In this document: positions 1-8,702 of the stretch, piece by piece | Layout: each line of letters begins with the position of its first letter | Position numbering within the stretch: the first letter of the stretch is position 1 | Source: Butyricimonas muris | GTDB taxonomy: Bacteria; Bacteroidota; Bacteroidia; Bacteroidales; Marinifilaceae | DNA: 64,000 nt | Assembly (NCBI RefSeq): GCF_046365375.1 | Contig: NZ_JBKEIT010000001.1 | Location: 620,001 to 684,000 of the forward strand | Direction: 5' to 3' | Position numbers and translations under genes: made by a program | The notes under the pieces: model-generated | Database searches by the model: none | The model's input: the letters and a program-made list of their open reading frames with translations, nothing else | What the model was told of the DNA's origin: nothing

Positions 1-2
1 AT

Positions 3-1724
3 CGTGAGGATGTTACCCGGAACGATAATTATACTACCCGTCTGCAATTTGATTTCACAAGGTTCTTGGATAGCGGGCAAAAACATTTGATCAATGCCGC
101 CGTGGGTTTCGAGTTGGCGTCTTCAAAATATGACGGAAAACATCAAGTACATCGGGGATATCTGCCCGAGCGGGGAAAGATGATCGCGACATTGGCTCCC
201 GACGTGTACCCTTCTTTTACCAAATGGCAAATGGAAGAGGAGGATGCAAGAGGGGTGATATCGGATAATATCCAGAACGAGATGTCTGCTTATTTGACGT
301 TGACCTACACGTTGAATAACGCTTATTCATTTAATTTTAACACCCGTGCGGATGCTTCCAACAAGTTTGGGGATCGCAGTAACGAAAAGATATTGCCGGT
401 ATGGTCGGTTTCCGCGAGTTGGGATATGAAGGCAAATATATTACGGGATGTTAATTGGGTTAACGGGTTATCCGTGAGAGGTTCTTTCGGGTATCAAGGA
501 AATATGTTGAGTAATCAGACTCCGGAACTCATTATCAAGAAAGGGAATATGAACGATTATTTCGGGGAGTACGAGTCGAATATACAACATTATCCGAATC
601 CTGATTTGCGGTGGGAGAAGACGGGAGCCTTCAATGGTTCCGTGGACTTTGCCTTGTTCAATAATCGTATCCGGGGTACGTTCTCGTATTTCTACAAGAA
701 GACTAAAGATGCTTTCCTGAGTAAGACGGTAGCGGATATCAATGGCGTGGAAACCTACGTGATTAATTCCGGGACAGTGGAAAACAAGGGTTTCGAGATG
801 AGTTTCAATTTTACTCCTTTTAAAGCGGGTGGTGAAATCGGTGGTTTCCGTTGGGATATTGATCCGCAAATAGGGCAAGTGTTGAATACCTTGTTGACGA
901 AAGCGGTTAATAATGATAACTTCGAGAAAGATCAGGATGAGATATTTTACACGAATTATCTGGATGGGTCGGCGTTGATTGAAGGGGAGCCTCTGAATAC
1001 CTTCTTTTCATATAAATTTCAAGGGCTTTCGCCCGAGGACGGACGCCCGATGTTTTATGACGTGGAGGAAGAGCTTAAAGATGAATATTTGAAGATGGAA
1101 CGGGAGGATGTGTTTCGCCGGGTGATGAAGGTGTCCGGTACGCGGGTGCCGGTTTTGCAGGGTGGTGTGTCGAATACCTTCTCGTATAAACGGATGTCAT
1201 TGAGTTTTAATTTCTCGTACTCGTTCGGTTCTAAAATTCGGTTGATGCAGTTGTACGGGACGAATAAAAACGGAACGACGGTTGCTCCTCTGCCGGAAAG
1301 AAACGTGCGTCGGGAGTTCGTGAAACGCTGGCAACGTCCGGGTGACGAGCGGCACACGAGTATCCCGGGATTATTACCGAATGCCGAGTATAGCAGGACT
1401 TTGCAGCCGTGGTGGAAGTCCGGGAACAATAACTCGATTAACTTTGCCGATAATATCTGGCAGATGTATGATAATTCCGATATCCGGACTGTGAGCGGGA
1501 ATTATTTGAAGTTGCAGTCTTTTGTGTTTAATTATACTTTGCCGGAGGAGTTCTGCAAGAAGTTGTTGTTGAAGTCGGCATATGTCGGGGTTTCGGGAAG
1601 TAATTTGTTTACCATTTGCAGTTCGAAACTGAAAGGGCAAGATCCTTCACAATCGGGGACAACCGATAAATTGAATTTGTCGATTCGCCCCTCGTATTCC
1701 GTTAATTTAGGTATCACGTTTTAA
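3..1724 (+). CDS. SusC/RagA-type TonB-linked outer membrane protein, C-terminal part (5' truncated)
   Basis: The reading frame is open from the first full codon of the window, so only the beta-barrel C-terminal part of a TonB-dependent outer membrane transporter is present. The visible part has the alternating aromatic strands of such barrels and the usual family ending: a block of the type LNLSIRPSYSVNLGITF with a terminal aromatic residue for BAM-dependent insertion. Family knowledge: SusC proteins are about 1000 residues and import oligosaccharides or peptides captured by a SusD lid. The signal peptide, any STN domain and the plug lie upstream of the window. The SusD gene follows after 12 bases, confirming the pair. 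An internal TTG at 66 could be read as a start but is simply an in-frame Leu codon. Substrate cannot be told from the sequence. Confidence 0.93.
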   Translation, partial: REDVTRNDNYTTRLQFDFTRFLDSGQKHLINAAVGFELASSKYDGKHQVHRGYLPERGKMIATLAPDVYPSFTKWQMEEEDARGVISDNIQNEMSAYLTLTYTLNNAYSFNFNTRADASNKFGDRSNEKILPVWSVSASWDMKANILRDVNWVNGLSVRGSFGYQGNMLSNQTPELIIKKGNMNDYFGEYESNIQHYPNPDLRWEKTGAFNGSVDFALFNNRIRGTFSYFYKKTKDAFLSKTVADINGVETYVINSGTVENKGFEMSFNFTPFKAGGEIGGFRWDIDPQIGQVLNTLLTKAVNNDNFEKDQDEIFYTNYLDGSALIEGEPLNTFFSYKFQGLSPEDGRPMFYDVEEELKDEYLKMEREDVFRRVMKVSGTRVPVLQGGVSNTFSYKRMSLSFNFSYSFGSKIRLMQLYGTNKNGTTVAPLPERNVRREFVKRWQRPGDERHTSIPGLLPNAEYSRTLQPWWKSGNNNSINFADNIWQMYDNSDIRTVSGNYLKLQSFVFNYTLPEEFCKKLLLKSAYVGVSGSNLFTICSSKLKGQDPSQSGTTDKLNLSIRPSYSVNLGITF

Positions 1725-1736
1725 TTAATTGAGGCT

Positions 1737-3296
1737 ATGAAAAGTTATATAAGTTATTTAATCCCGATTCTTTTCTTTTTAAGCTCGTGTAATGATTTCT
1801 TGGAAGAGTATTCACAGGATATGACATACGCGAAGACGGCGGCGGATTTGGACGAGATATTGATAGGGGACGGGTATATGAAGGTGCCAAGTAGGCAGGT
1901 TATTGTTTCCTTGGGGGGTGATGACGGTTATTATTTCCCTTGGATTCACGTGATGGATGATGATATAAAGCAGTTTGGTCCGGGAGGGAATGCTGATGCT
2001 TCGCAGTTTATTGATTTTGCAAATTTTTACACGTGGTCGGAATATCCTTATATGCGGGAAGGCGAGGAGGTGAGCGATACGGATTGGAAACGCTTGTATA
2101 AGCACATCAGTTCTGTGAATGTGATACTGTCTAAAACGGAGGAGATAAATGATCGGCCGGAAGCCATAGAGCGGATTAAAGGCGAGTGTTATTTCTTGCG
2201 CGGGGTGTACTATTTTTATCTTGCTAATATCTATGCCAAGCCTTACGTGAAGGCTTCTGCCGCGATAGATTTAGGTGTGCCGATTAAGACTACCGAATAC
2301 GTGGAGGATATTTATTTCAAGCGGAATACATTGGAAGAAACCTATACCCGCATCACGGAGGATTTGACGTTGGCTGCCCGTTTATTGAAAGGCAAAGAGC
2401 ATAAAACGATTTATCGGGCAGGCTTTTATGCCGTGCATGCTTTTTTGAGCAGGGTGCATTTGTACATGGAAGATTACGAGAAAGCACTCGCGTCTGCCGA
2501 TACCGTGTTGCAGGGAGGATACGCTTTGTTGGACTACAACGAGCGGTTGGCGTTGGTGGTACCGGACAAGTGGGGAACAATTAACGGTGCCAGTATCACG
2601 TTTAAAGATTCGCCTGAAACAATCTTTTCGCAAGGGGGGAATTGTTTTGCAGATTGTGATATGACGAGCATGAGTAATTTTGATGTGTCGGATGCTTTGG
2701 TTGAAATGTTCCGTCAAGAACCGGGTAATGATTTGCGTATTGATTCTTGGTTGGGGATTTACAAAGATGCTTGGGGAAATCCCGTGTATCTTGTAAAGAA
2801 ATTAGTAGATAGTCAGGATGGACTGGTTTCTTCTGAGTGTCTGTTGCGTTTGTCCGAGGTTTTGTTGAATAAAGCGGAAGCTTTGGCTATGCTTTCCCGT
2901 GAGGATGAGGCGCAGAATATAATTGAAGAGTTGAGAAGTAAACGTATGAAACAAGGTACTCACGTCGCTTTGGACAAGCGGACGGGCGAGAAGTTGATGG
3001 AATTAATCCGTGACGAACGCCGTCGGGAACTTTGCTTCGAGGGACACCGTTGGTTTGATTTGCGTCGTTATGCTGTTCATTCCAAGTATCCTTATTCCAA
3101 ACCGATTATTCATGATCAGTATTTTTATAATAATACGACTTGGATGCGCGAGTATTTGGGCAGTTACCAGTTGAACGAGTACGCTTCGGAGCCCGCTTAC
3201 GTGATTCCGATCCCGCGGTCGGTGATCGAATTCAACAAGGGGAACATGGTGGATAATGCCGCTCGTCCTCAAAGAGAAATGTTTAAACGCTTTTAA
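1737..3296 (+). CDS. SusD/RagB family nutrient-binding outer membrane lipoprotein
   Basis: A 519-residue lipoprotein, the usual SusD length. The signal peptide ends in the lipobox LSSC with Cys18 as lipidation site. The N-terminal CNDFLEEYSQD segment, the helical TPR-like middle and the C-terminal motif RRRELCFEGHRWFDLRRY (about residues 426-443) are hallmarks of the family. Family role: it sits on the cell surface as a lid over the partner SusC barrel and binds the ligand for import. It begins 12 bases after the SusC stop and is followed closely by two further secreted proteins, so the four genes probably form one operon ended by the terminator at 5665. Assignment to the family is firm; the ligand is unknown. 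Confidence 0.95.
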   Translation: MKSYISYLIPILFFLSSCNDFLEEYSQDMTYAKTAADLDEILIGDGYMKVPSRQVIVSLGGDDGYYFPWIHVMDDDIKQFGPGGNADASQFIDFANFYTWSEYPYMREGEEVSDTDWKRLYKHISSVNVILSKTEEINDRPEAIERIKGECYFLRGVYYFYLANIYAKPYVKASAAIDLGVPIKTTEYVEDIYFKRNTLEETYTRITEDLTLAARLLKGKEHKTIYRAGFYAVHAFLSRVHLYMEDYEKALASADTVLQGGYALLDYNERLALVVPDKWGTINGASITFKDSPETIFSQGGNCFADCDMTSMSNFDVSDALVEMFRQEPGNDLRIDSWLGIYKDAWGNPVYLVKKLVDSQDGLVSSECLLRLSEVLLNKAEALAMLSREDEAQNIIEELRSKRMKQGTHVALDKRTGEKLMELIRDERRRELCFEGHRWFDLRRYAVHSKYPYSKPIIHDQYFYNNTTWMREYLGSYQLNEYASEPAYVIPIPRSVIEFNKGNMVDNAARPQREMFKRF

Positions 3297-3307
3297 TTTT
3301 AATTCCA

Positions 3308-4273
3308 ATGAAATATCATATATTACTTCTGGTGATGGTGTTCTTTGCTACGGGATGTAGTGAAGAGGATGATTTGCAACCCTCGTACTCGGACGTGGAG
3401 TGGTTTGTGCTGCAAGATAATCTTGATGATGCGGTGCAACATGCCGCTTACGGGGTGTATTCCACTTGGGGGATACCGGTCTTCTGTAATGATACGATCG
3501 GAAGTCAGGAACGGGGTTTGGATCACAATGGAAACCCGATCGTGTATTATAAAGTGTTGGATTTGAATTATAATCTAAATAACCCGACTAACGCATTTAG
3601 TATTAACGCCAAACATATTTCGTTGATACGGGATGAAGCGGACAAGTTGGCGGGAATAAAGTTCGTGGATGAGGTGCTGTTGCCTAATGTTCCCGAGATA
3701 TTTTATATTCAGTCGATTCTTTTGTTGGACTCGATATATGAACAGCAATACGTGGGAGGGGCGAAGAGCATGAAAGCGGTGCATCAAGCCATGGAGACGT
3801 TGGCTGTAGCCGATATTCCTGTCATCGCGAATATGTCGCAAGCGGAGAAAATAGAGCGGGCGAATGAGATTATCACCTATTTGGCTATTAAGTATCTGGC
3901 AAAGAATCCTTCGTCCGAGATTGAGACCTTTAAAAAGGTGAGTTATGATCCAGCGACACAAAGAAGTTATTACGGGATGAATGTGCGTACTCCTAATTAT
4001 CCGGGAGAGTCGTGTCTTGCACCTGCCCGTTGGGAAGTGTACGGTTTCTTGGATTATTCCCGGGACAATTATCCGTATGTGACCGATCCCGATATAACGA
4101 AATGGCGTTACAGGATTGTAAAGGAAGATGAGGATATCGAGGACTATATCATGGCGGTGGTTTCGTATAGTAAGGCGGAGTTCGAGGGAATGTATGCCGA
4201 GTACCCGATGGTGTTGGAGAAATTCCTGATTATGCGTGGCGTGATGGAATCAATAGGCTTTGAATTAAAGTGA
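3308..4273 (+). CDS. Lipoprotein resembling SusCD-associated zinc peptidase, HExxH absent
   Basis: A 321-residue lipoprotein with lipobox ATGC (Cys17). Its overall pattern recalls the putative zinc peptidase lipoproteins often encoded after SusC/SusD (PF15890/TIGR04549 type): a segment ending LLPNVPEIFYIQSILLLDS, a central helix, and a C-terminal region EDIEDYIMAVVSYSKAEFE rich in acidic residues. That family carries HExxH in the central helix. Here the corresponding helix reads ITYLAIKYLAKN (about residues 189-200) and has neither His nor a catalytic Glu. The homology is my inference from pattern and gene position and needs a profile search. If correct, the protein is a non-catalytic relative that may bind rather than cleave substrate. 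Confidence 0.6.
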   Translation: MKYHILLLVMVFFATGCSEEDDLQPSYSDVEWFVLQDNLDDAVQHAAYGVYSTWGIPVFCNDTIGSQERGLDHNGNPIVYYKVLDLNYNLNNPTNAFSINAKHISLIRDEADKLAGIKFVDEVLLPNVPEIFYIQSILLLDSIYEQQYVGGAKSMKAVHQAMETLAVADIPVIANMSQAEKIERANEIITYLAIKYLAKNPSSEIETFKKVSYDPATQRSYYGMNVRTPNYPGESCLAPARWEVYGFLDYSRDNYPYVTDPDITKWRYRIVKEDEDIEDYIMAVVSYSKAEFEGMYAEYPMVLEKFLIMRGVMESIGFELK

Positions 4274-4279
4274 TTTGTA

Positions 4280-5644
4280 ATGGAGAAATGCATGAAACCG
4301 ATTCTTTTGGGAATTGTCGGAGTATTGTGTGCGTTGATTTCTGTTGCACAGGATGCGAAGGTCGTTTTTAAGTCGCATCCTGTATTTCAACGTTATCCGG
4401 CAGAATTGATTAAAGAAACCCGATATAATATGGTTCGTTCCGAACGGGTAGCTCCGGGAGATTCTATTACTTTTTTATTGCGGGTGACCGATCCGGAAGG
4501 GGAATATTACAGATTGTACGATTGGGGAGCATTGAATGTGTTCGTGAAACCGGGTAGCACCATCGTCATTGATTACAATGACCGAGAGCGGACGAAGACG
4601 AAATTCTCGGGTGATTTGGCCGCGGAAAATGCGTGGCTAAACCAATCTTGGTTTTTGAGTTATCAAATGCTGTACCCGAAGTTGCTTACACCTCAAACTA
4701 CTTACAAGGAGTATGAACGACGGGTGTTTTCCAATGCCGATTCGTTAAAGCGAGTTGTAAAAAGTATTTTTCTCTCGAAAAAGTTCGTGGAGGACTGTCA
4801 ATGCCGGATTGATTTTATGGTTATCAGCACCTTGTTGAATTACTATCAGTTCTCGGCTCAAAGTATGCAACGGGAATTATCCGCCGCAGATTTTGAATCT
4901 TGGAACAGGGATTTCAAACTTGCTTTTTCAAAAGTCTTTTTGAAAAAGGCTCGTCATATATGTAAGCTTTACAAAGAACAGGAGGTATTGCAATATTGGC
5001 AAACGAGTCAGGCGTTAATGAATGTTGTTCATAATATCGAACCCGGTTTTGCCGGACAAATCGGTTATTCACTATTCGAGGAAGAATACGCTTTGATGCA
5101 GGTACTGAATGATGTGACTCGTCTATATAGTCCTGAGCTTTTGGATTTCCCGGGGAAAGTAAAAGATTCTGTTATTTTGGATATTGTAAATGAACATATT
5201 AAAGACAAACGTGATCTTTTGACAGGGGTGGAAGCGATGGATTTTGAGTTTAAAGACATGGACGGCAACGCGTGTAAGTTGTCGGATTACAAGGGAATGC
5301 CCATTTTTATAGACGTGTGGGCAACATGGTGTAATCCTTGTAAAGCCTTGGCTCCCGTGTTTCACGGGTTGGCTCGGGAATACAAAGAAAAGAATATTAA
5401 ATTCATTTCAGTATCTATTGACAAGAAGGCCGCTCCTTGGATGAATTATTTAAACGGACATCCGCGAGTGGAAAATGTTCTGGAATTGCATTCCGGCAAT
5501 AAAAAGTTTCAGGAAGCGTACAAGATTAGCGGTATTCCGCGTTTCATATTGATTGATAAGAATTTTAAAATACGTATGGCTTTTGCTTACAGACCGGGAA
5601 TGAAAGCATTGAATTCTTTGCTCGATCTGGTTTGCGTGGAGTAA
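4280..5644 (+). CDS. Secreted TlpA/thioredoxin-like protein with long N-terminal domain
   Basis: A 454-residue protein. The ATG at 4280 is used, six bases after the previous stop; a second ATG at codon 5 precedes the same hydrophobic signal segment (ILLGIVGVLCALISVAQ). The last ~130 residues form a TlpA/AhpC-TSA thioredoxin fold: MDFEFKDMDGNACKLSDYKG, then WATWCNPCK with the redox pair Cys351/Cys354, and the cis-Pro segment ISGIPRFILID. The preceding ~300 residues are helical and unassigned. Such proteins are common beside SusC/SusD genes, where they are thought to act as periplasmic thiol oxidoreductases; the client is unknown. It is the last gene of the operon, followed by a strong terminator. 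Confidence 0.88.
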   Translation: MEKCMKPILLGIVGVLCALISVAQDAKVVFKSHPVFQRYPAELIKETRYNMVRSERVAPGDSITFLLRVTDPEGEYYRLYDWGALNVFVKPGSTIVIDYNDRERTKTKFSGDLAAENAWLNQSWFLSYQMLYPKLLTPQTTYKEYERRVFSNADSLKRVVKSIFLSKKFVEDCQCRIDFMVISTLLNYYQFSAQSMQRELSAADFESWNRDFKLAFSKVFLKKARHICKLYKEQEVLQYWQTSQALMNVVHNIEPGFAGQIGYSLFEEEYALMQVLNDVTRLYSPELLDFPGKVKDSVILDIVNEHIKDKRDLLTGVEAMDFEFKDMDGNACKLSDYKGMPIFIDVWATWCNPCKALAPVFHGLAREYKEKNIKFISVSIDKKAAPWMNYLNGHPRVENVLELHSGNKKFQEAYKISGIPRFILIDKNFKIRMAFAYRPGMKALNSLLDLVCVE

Positions 5645-5664
5645 TTTTTAAGATTGCAGAATTG

Positions 5665-5700
5665 CGTCCATCAACAAGATTAATGTTGATGGACGTTTTA
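5665..5700 (+). terminator. Rho-independent terminator of the first SusCD operon
   Basis: A perfect 12-bp stem (CGTCCATCAACA at 5665-5676 with TGTTGATGGACG at 5684-5695), a 7-base loop and a following TTTTATTATA tract lie 20 bases after the thioredoxin stop. This is a classical intrinsic terminator. Confidence 0.93.
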
Positions 5701-5773
5701 TTATAAATCGGGTAATAAGCAGTACCTAATATTAAAATATACGGATATTTTCGGAATTATCTTTTGAAAGCTG

Positions 5774-5803
5774 TTTCATTTTTCGTATTTAACGTTAAAT
5801 TTG
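5774..5803 (+). promoter_or_regulatory. Bacteroides-type promoter for the SWIM-MoxR-VWA operon
   Basis: TAAATTTG at 5796-5803 matches the primary-sigma -7 consensus TAnnTTTG exactly. TTTC at 5774-5777, 18 bases upstream, is a plausible -33 box. It lies about 30 bases before the SWIM-protein start and after the preceding terminator, where an operon promoter is expected. Confidence 0.65.
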
Positions 5804-5832
5804 TCAACATTGAATATTGAAAATGTGGATAC

Positions 5833-7167
5833 ATGCAATTATCAGAAGAGCAGATTATTAAGTTAGCTCCTGATGCGGCATCCGTGAAAGCCGGGAAGGG
5901 TTTGGCTTCGGCGGCGAAGTGGGTGTTGCGGGGGGCTAGTGAACGGGCGTTGTGGGGACATTGTCAGGGAAGCGGGGCGAATCCTTACCAGACACAGGTG
6001 GATTTGCAGAATATAGCTTTCAAATGTTCTTGCCCAAGTCATAAATTTCCTTGTAAACATAGTTTGGGATTACTGTTTCTGTATGCCTCACAGCCAAACT
6101 TGTTTTCGACCGGAGAGGAACCCGCGTGGGTGGCGGAGTGGTTGAATAAGCGGGAGAACAAGGTGGCGGAGAAAAAAGAGAAGAGCGATAAACCGGTGGA
6201 TGCGGCGGCACAGGCAAAGCGTCAGGAAGCGAGGCATCGGAAAGTACTGGGAGGTGTCGAGGATTTGCAGGGTTGGCTAAAGGATTTGGTGCGGAACGGT
6301 TTGTTGAGCGTGCCGGAACGTGCGCAGGCGCTGTTCGAGGGGATAGCGAAGCGCATGGTCGATTCACAGGCTCCGGGATTGGCGGGGATGATGCGGCAGT
6401 TGCAGGAAATCAATTATTTCGGGGAGGATTGGAAGTATGAATTGACCGCTCTATTAAGCAAGGCATACCTTGTGGCGGAGAGTTACAAGCATTTGGACGA
6501 ATTGCCCGATGATTGGAAGGACGAGATTCGTACTCTCGTGGGATACCCGCAGGCTAAAGAGGAGGTGCTGGCAAAGGGGGAAACGGTAACGGATGATTGG
6601 TATGTCGTGGGTACCGAGTCGCTCGAACAAGACCGCCTGACGGTAGAGTATAATTGGTTGTACGGACGACAGAGTAAAAGATATGCGCTGCTTTTACAGT
6701 TCATCATGGCGGGCTCGTTGCCGGAAGTGGCATTATTACCCGGTACGGTCGTTCGTGCCGATGTCACCTTTTACCGGGGAGTGAATCCTACTCGGGTGCT
6801 GGTACGTGAACAACGGGGAAGCGGGGAGTTATTCCGCCTTACGGACGGAAACGCGGGGTATATGAACCTGACGGAAGCGACGCGGAGATTCCGGGAAGTG
6901 CTGACGGTAAACCCTTTTACTTACGAGGTGCCGATGATCGTGAGCGGGGTGCGCTTCGTGGTACACGAGGGACAACTTTGGTTGCAGGATAGCGACGCCC
7001 GTTTGCTCGCCTTGAGCGTGGGAGAAGCCGGACGCTTGAAAGGGCTTGCCGTGACGGGAGGTCGTGAATTTACGGGTTTCTTCATGGCGGGGGAGCGTAG
7101 GTGGAGAGTGTTATCGTTATGGATAGATGATAAATATTACACGTTGAATAATGAGTATAACGGATAA
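5833..7167 (+). CDS. SWIM zinc-finger protein
   Basis: A 444-residue cytoplasmic protein with a SWIM zinc finger CxCx6CxH formed by Cys65, Cys67, Cys74 and His76 (segment CSCPSHKFPCKH), followed by a basic/acidic linker at about residues 105-130 and a long unassigned C-terminal region. SWIM domains bind zinc and are predicted to bind DNA or protein. It is the first gene of a co-directional set with DUF5691, MoxR, DUF5682 and VWA genes; its stop overlaps the next start by 17 bases, suggesting translational coupling. In this context it is probably the substrate- or nucleic-acid-recognising part of a MoxR/VWA chaperone-like complex, which is inference. Family assignment is secure, precise function unknown. 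Confidence 0.88.
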   Translation: MQLSEEQIIKLAPDAASVKAGKGLASAAKWVLRGASERALWGHCQGSGANPYQTQVDLQNIAFKCSCPSHKFPCKHSLGLLFLYASQPNLFSTGEEPAWVAEWLNKRENKVAEKKEKSDKPVDAAAQAKRQEARHRKVLGGVEDLQGWLKDLVRNGLLSVPERAQALFEGIAKRMVDSQAPGLAGMMRQLQEINYFGEDWKYELTALLSKAYLVAESYKHLDELPDDWKDEIRTLVGYPQAKEEVLAKGETVTDDWYVVGTESLEQDRLTVEYNWLYGRQSKRYALLLQFIMAGSLPEVALLPGTVVRADVTFYRGVNPTRVLVREQRGSGELFRLTDGNAGYMNLTEATRRFREVLTVNPFTYEVPMIVSGVRFVVHEGQLWLQDSDARLLALSVGEAGRLKGLAVTGGREFTGFFMAGERRWRVLSLWIDDKYYTLNNEYNG

Positions 7168-8638
7168 TATAATAAATACAGCCCTATTGGGTACGGCAAA
7201 CCGGGAGTTGACGGAGGGGGAATTGCCGGAAGATTTGAGCGATACTTTGTTGAAGGTAAAAGAGAGTGCCGCGGACGGGGAAGAAGTTTTTTACAAGACG
7301 GCTGCCGTTTTGTTTGCTTATTATCGTTCCGGTTTGGAACCCTTGAAGTTGAAGGAGCCGGTTCCGGTCATGGAAGCGGAGCCGGAAACAATGCCATACG
7401 CCGGGAAGAAAGCGGCGGCTCTTTTAGGAATGTTATTGGGGGAGAAATACTCCTACATGTTACTGTTATGGTACAAGACGGCAGCAAAGCACGGTTATCT
7501 GATTCCGGCGGAGTATTTGCCGGGAGTATTGGGAAGGGTATTCTTGCCCGGTAGCCAGACGGCAAAGCGCGAGAAACAATTCTTGCCTTCCCTGATTGGT
7601 AACCGGGGACGGTGGTTATTGCCGTTGATGAACTATCCGCCTTTGCAGGAGGAAGGAAATGAAGATTGGGAAACGGCGACTCATGCTGACCGGAAGCTGA
7701 TTTTGTCCCGCGTGAGGAAGGACAATCCCGCCCAAGGTCTTGAATTATTGCGGGCGGAATGGAAGAACGAGTCGGCACAACATCGTGCGGAATTATTGGC
7801 TTGTTTGGAAATCGGTTTGTCGAAATCGGATGAAGAATTTCTGGAAAGCGTACGTGCCGGAGATCGTAGTAGCACGGTAAAGGACTGTGCCTTAGATTTG
7901 TTGCGGCAAATACCCGATTCTAATATAGTGGAGTTGTATTCCCGGACATTGAAGCAGCATTTGCGTTACCGTCGTTTGCTCGGCTGGGCTGTTGAACCGA
8001 TTGCGTATTCCGGGGAGTTGAAAAAAGCGGGTATCAGCGAACTTAGTAGTAACAAGGGCGAGAGTGACAGTGATTACATATTAAGGCAAATGGCTGAAAA
8101 TGTGCCTCTCTCGTTTTGGTGCGAACTGTTGGAATGTGACGCTGAAACTGCGGCACAGCGGTTGCGTAAGTCCCCGCCTTTCTCCAAGTATATTTGTTTG
8201 GAGAACGCTATTTTCAATTTCCATGACCGACAATGGGCTTACTATTGGTTGAAAGGAGAACGGGTATTGCAATCCCCGGAGTTGACATCATTAGTACCTC
8301 TTTTGCCTGTCGGGCAACGGGAAGAATTGAATCTGGAGGGAAAAGTACAGCAGAACTTTTACGTGACGCAATGGTTGGACGATACGGACGAGGAGTGGGG
8401 AGTGAAGTTTTCCCGAGGGGTATTGAGAATACTCTATTCCATGACATATTGCTATTACGACCGTCCGACTTGCGAGCAACTGGCTCTGCGTATACCCGCT
8501 TCATTGTTAGGCTATATCGGGGAACTGGGCGCGACGAAAGAGAATAGCAACAGCCATTGGGAATTTACCGTTCGTATGCAGCAACTACTGCAAATCAAGA
8601 AGGATATAGAAGAAAGCTTGATTAATTTTAGATTTTAG
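7151..8638 (+). CDS. DUF5691 family protein
   Basis: A 495-residue soluble protein that I recognise as the DUF5691 partner normally found between SWIM and MoxR genes. Its sequence is Leu-rich and helical with HEAT-like spacing (for example ELYSRTLKQHLRYRRLLGWA) and no catalytic motif is evident. It starts inside the SWIM gene (17-base overlap). The last residues, INFRF plus stop, are encoded by a short stretch of AT-rich repeat (8617-8640) that recurs elsewhere in the window, so the C-terminus looks repeat-derived. No biochemical activity is known to me; a scaffold role in the MoxR/VWA complex is inferred. Confidence 0.8.
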   Translation: MSITDNIINTALLGTANRELTEGELPEDLSDTLLKVKESAADGEEVFYKTAAVLFAYYRSGLEPLKLKEPVPVMEAEPETMPYAGKKAAALLGMLLGEKYSYMLLLWYKTAAKHGYLIPAEYLPGVLGRVFLPGSQTAKREKQFLPSLIGNRGRWLLPLMNYPPLQEEGNEDWETATHADRKLILSRVRKDNPAQGLELLRAEWKNESAQHRAELLACLEIGLSKSDEEFLESVRAGDRSSTVKDCALDLLRQIPDSNIVELYSRTLKQHLRYRRLLGWAVEPIAYSGELKKAGISELSSNKGESDSDYILRQMAENVPLSFWCELLECDAETAAQRLRKSPPFSKYICLENAIFNFHDRQWAYYWLKGERVLQSPELTSLVPLLPVGQREELNLEGKVQQNFYVTQWLDDTDEEWGVKFSRGVLRILYSMTYCYYDRPTCEQLALRIPASLLGYIGELGATKENSNSHWEFTVRMQQLLQIKKDIEESLINFRF

Positions 8639-8658
8639 ATTGAATAATTCCAGCCGCA
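8617..8658 (+). repeat. Fragment of family-B repeat at the 3' end of the DUF5691 gene
   Basis: The stretch TTTTAGATTTTAGATTGAA followed by TRATTCCAGCYGCAC matches the segment around 24514-24545 in the repeat cluster downstream of the DUF6266-like gene. It supplies the last codons and stop of the DUF5691 gene. Only one arm is present, so it is a remnant or an independent short insertion. Confidence 0.6.
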
Positions 8659-8702
8659 CGGGGCTGACGTTTTTTGATATTAACTTTTTTATAACTTGAA
8701 AT

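Noticed and set aside
8639..8702. Separate small gene between DUF5691 and MoxR
   Set aside because: Only 64 bases of repeat fragment and AT-rich leader.
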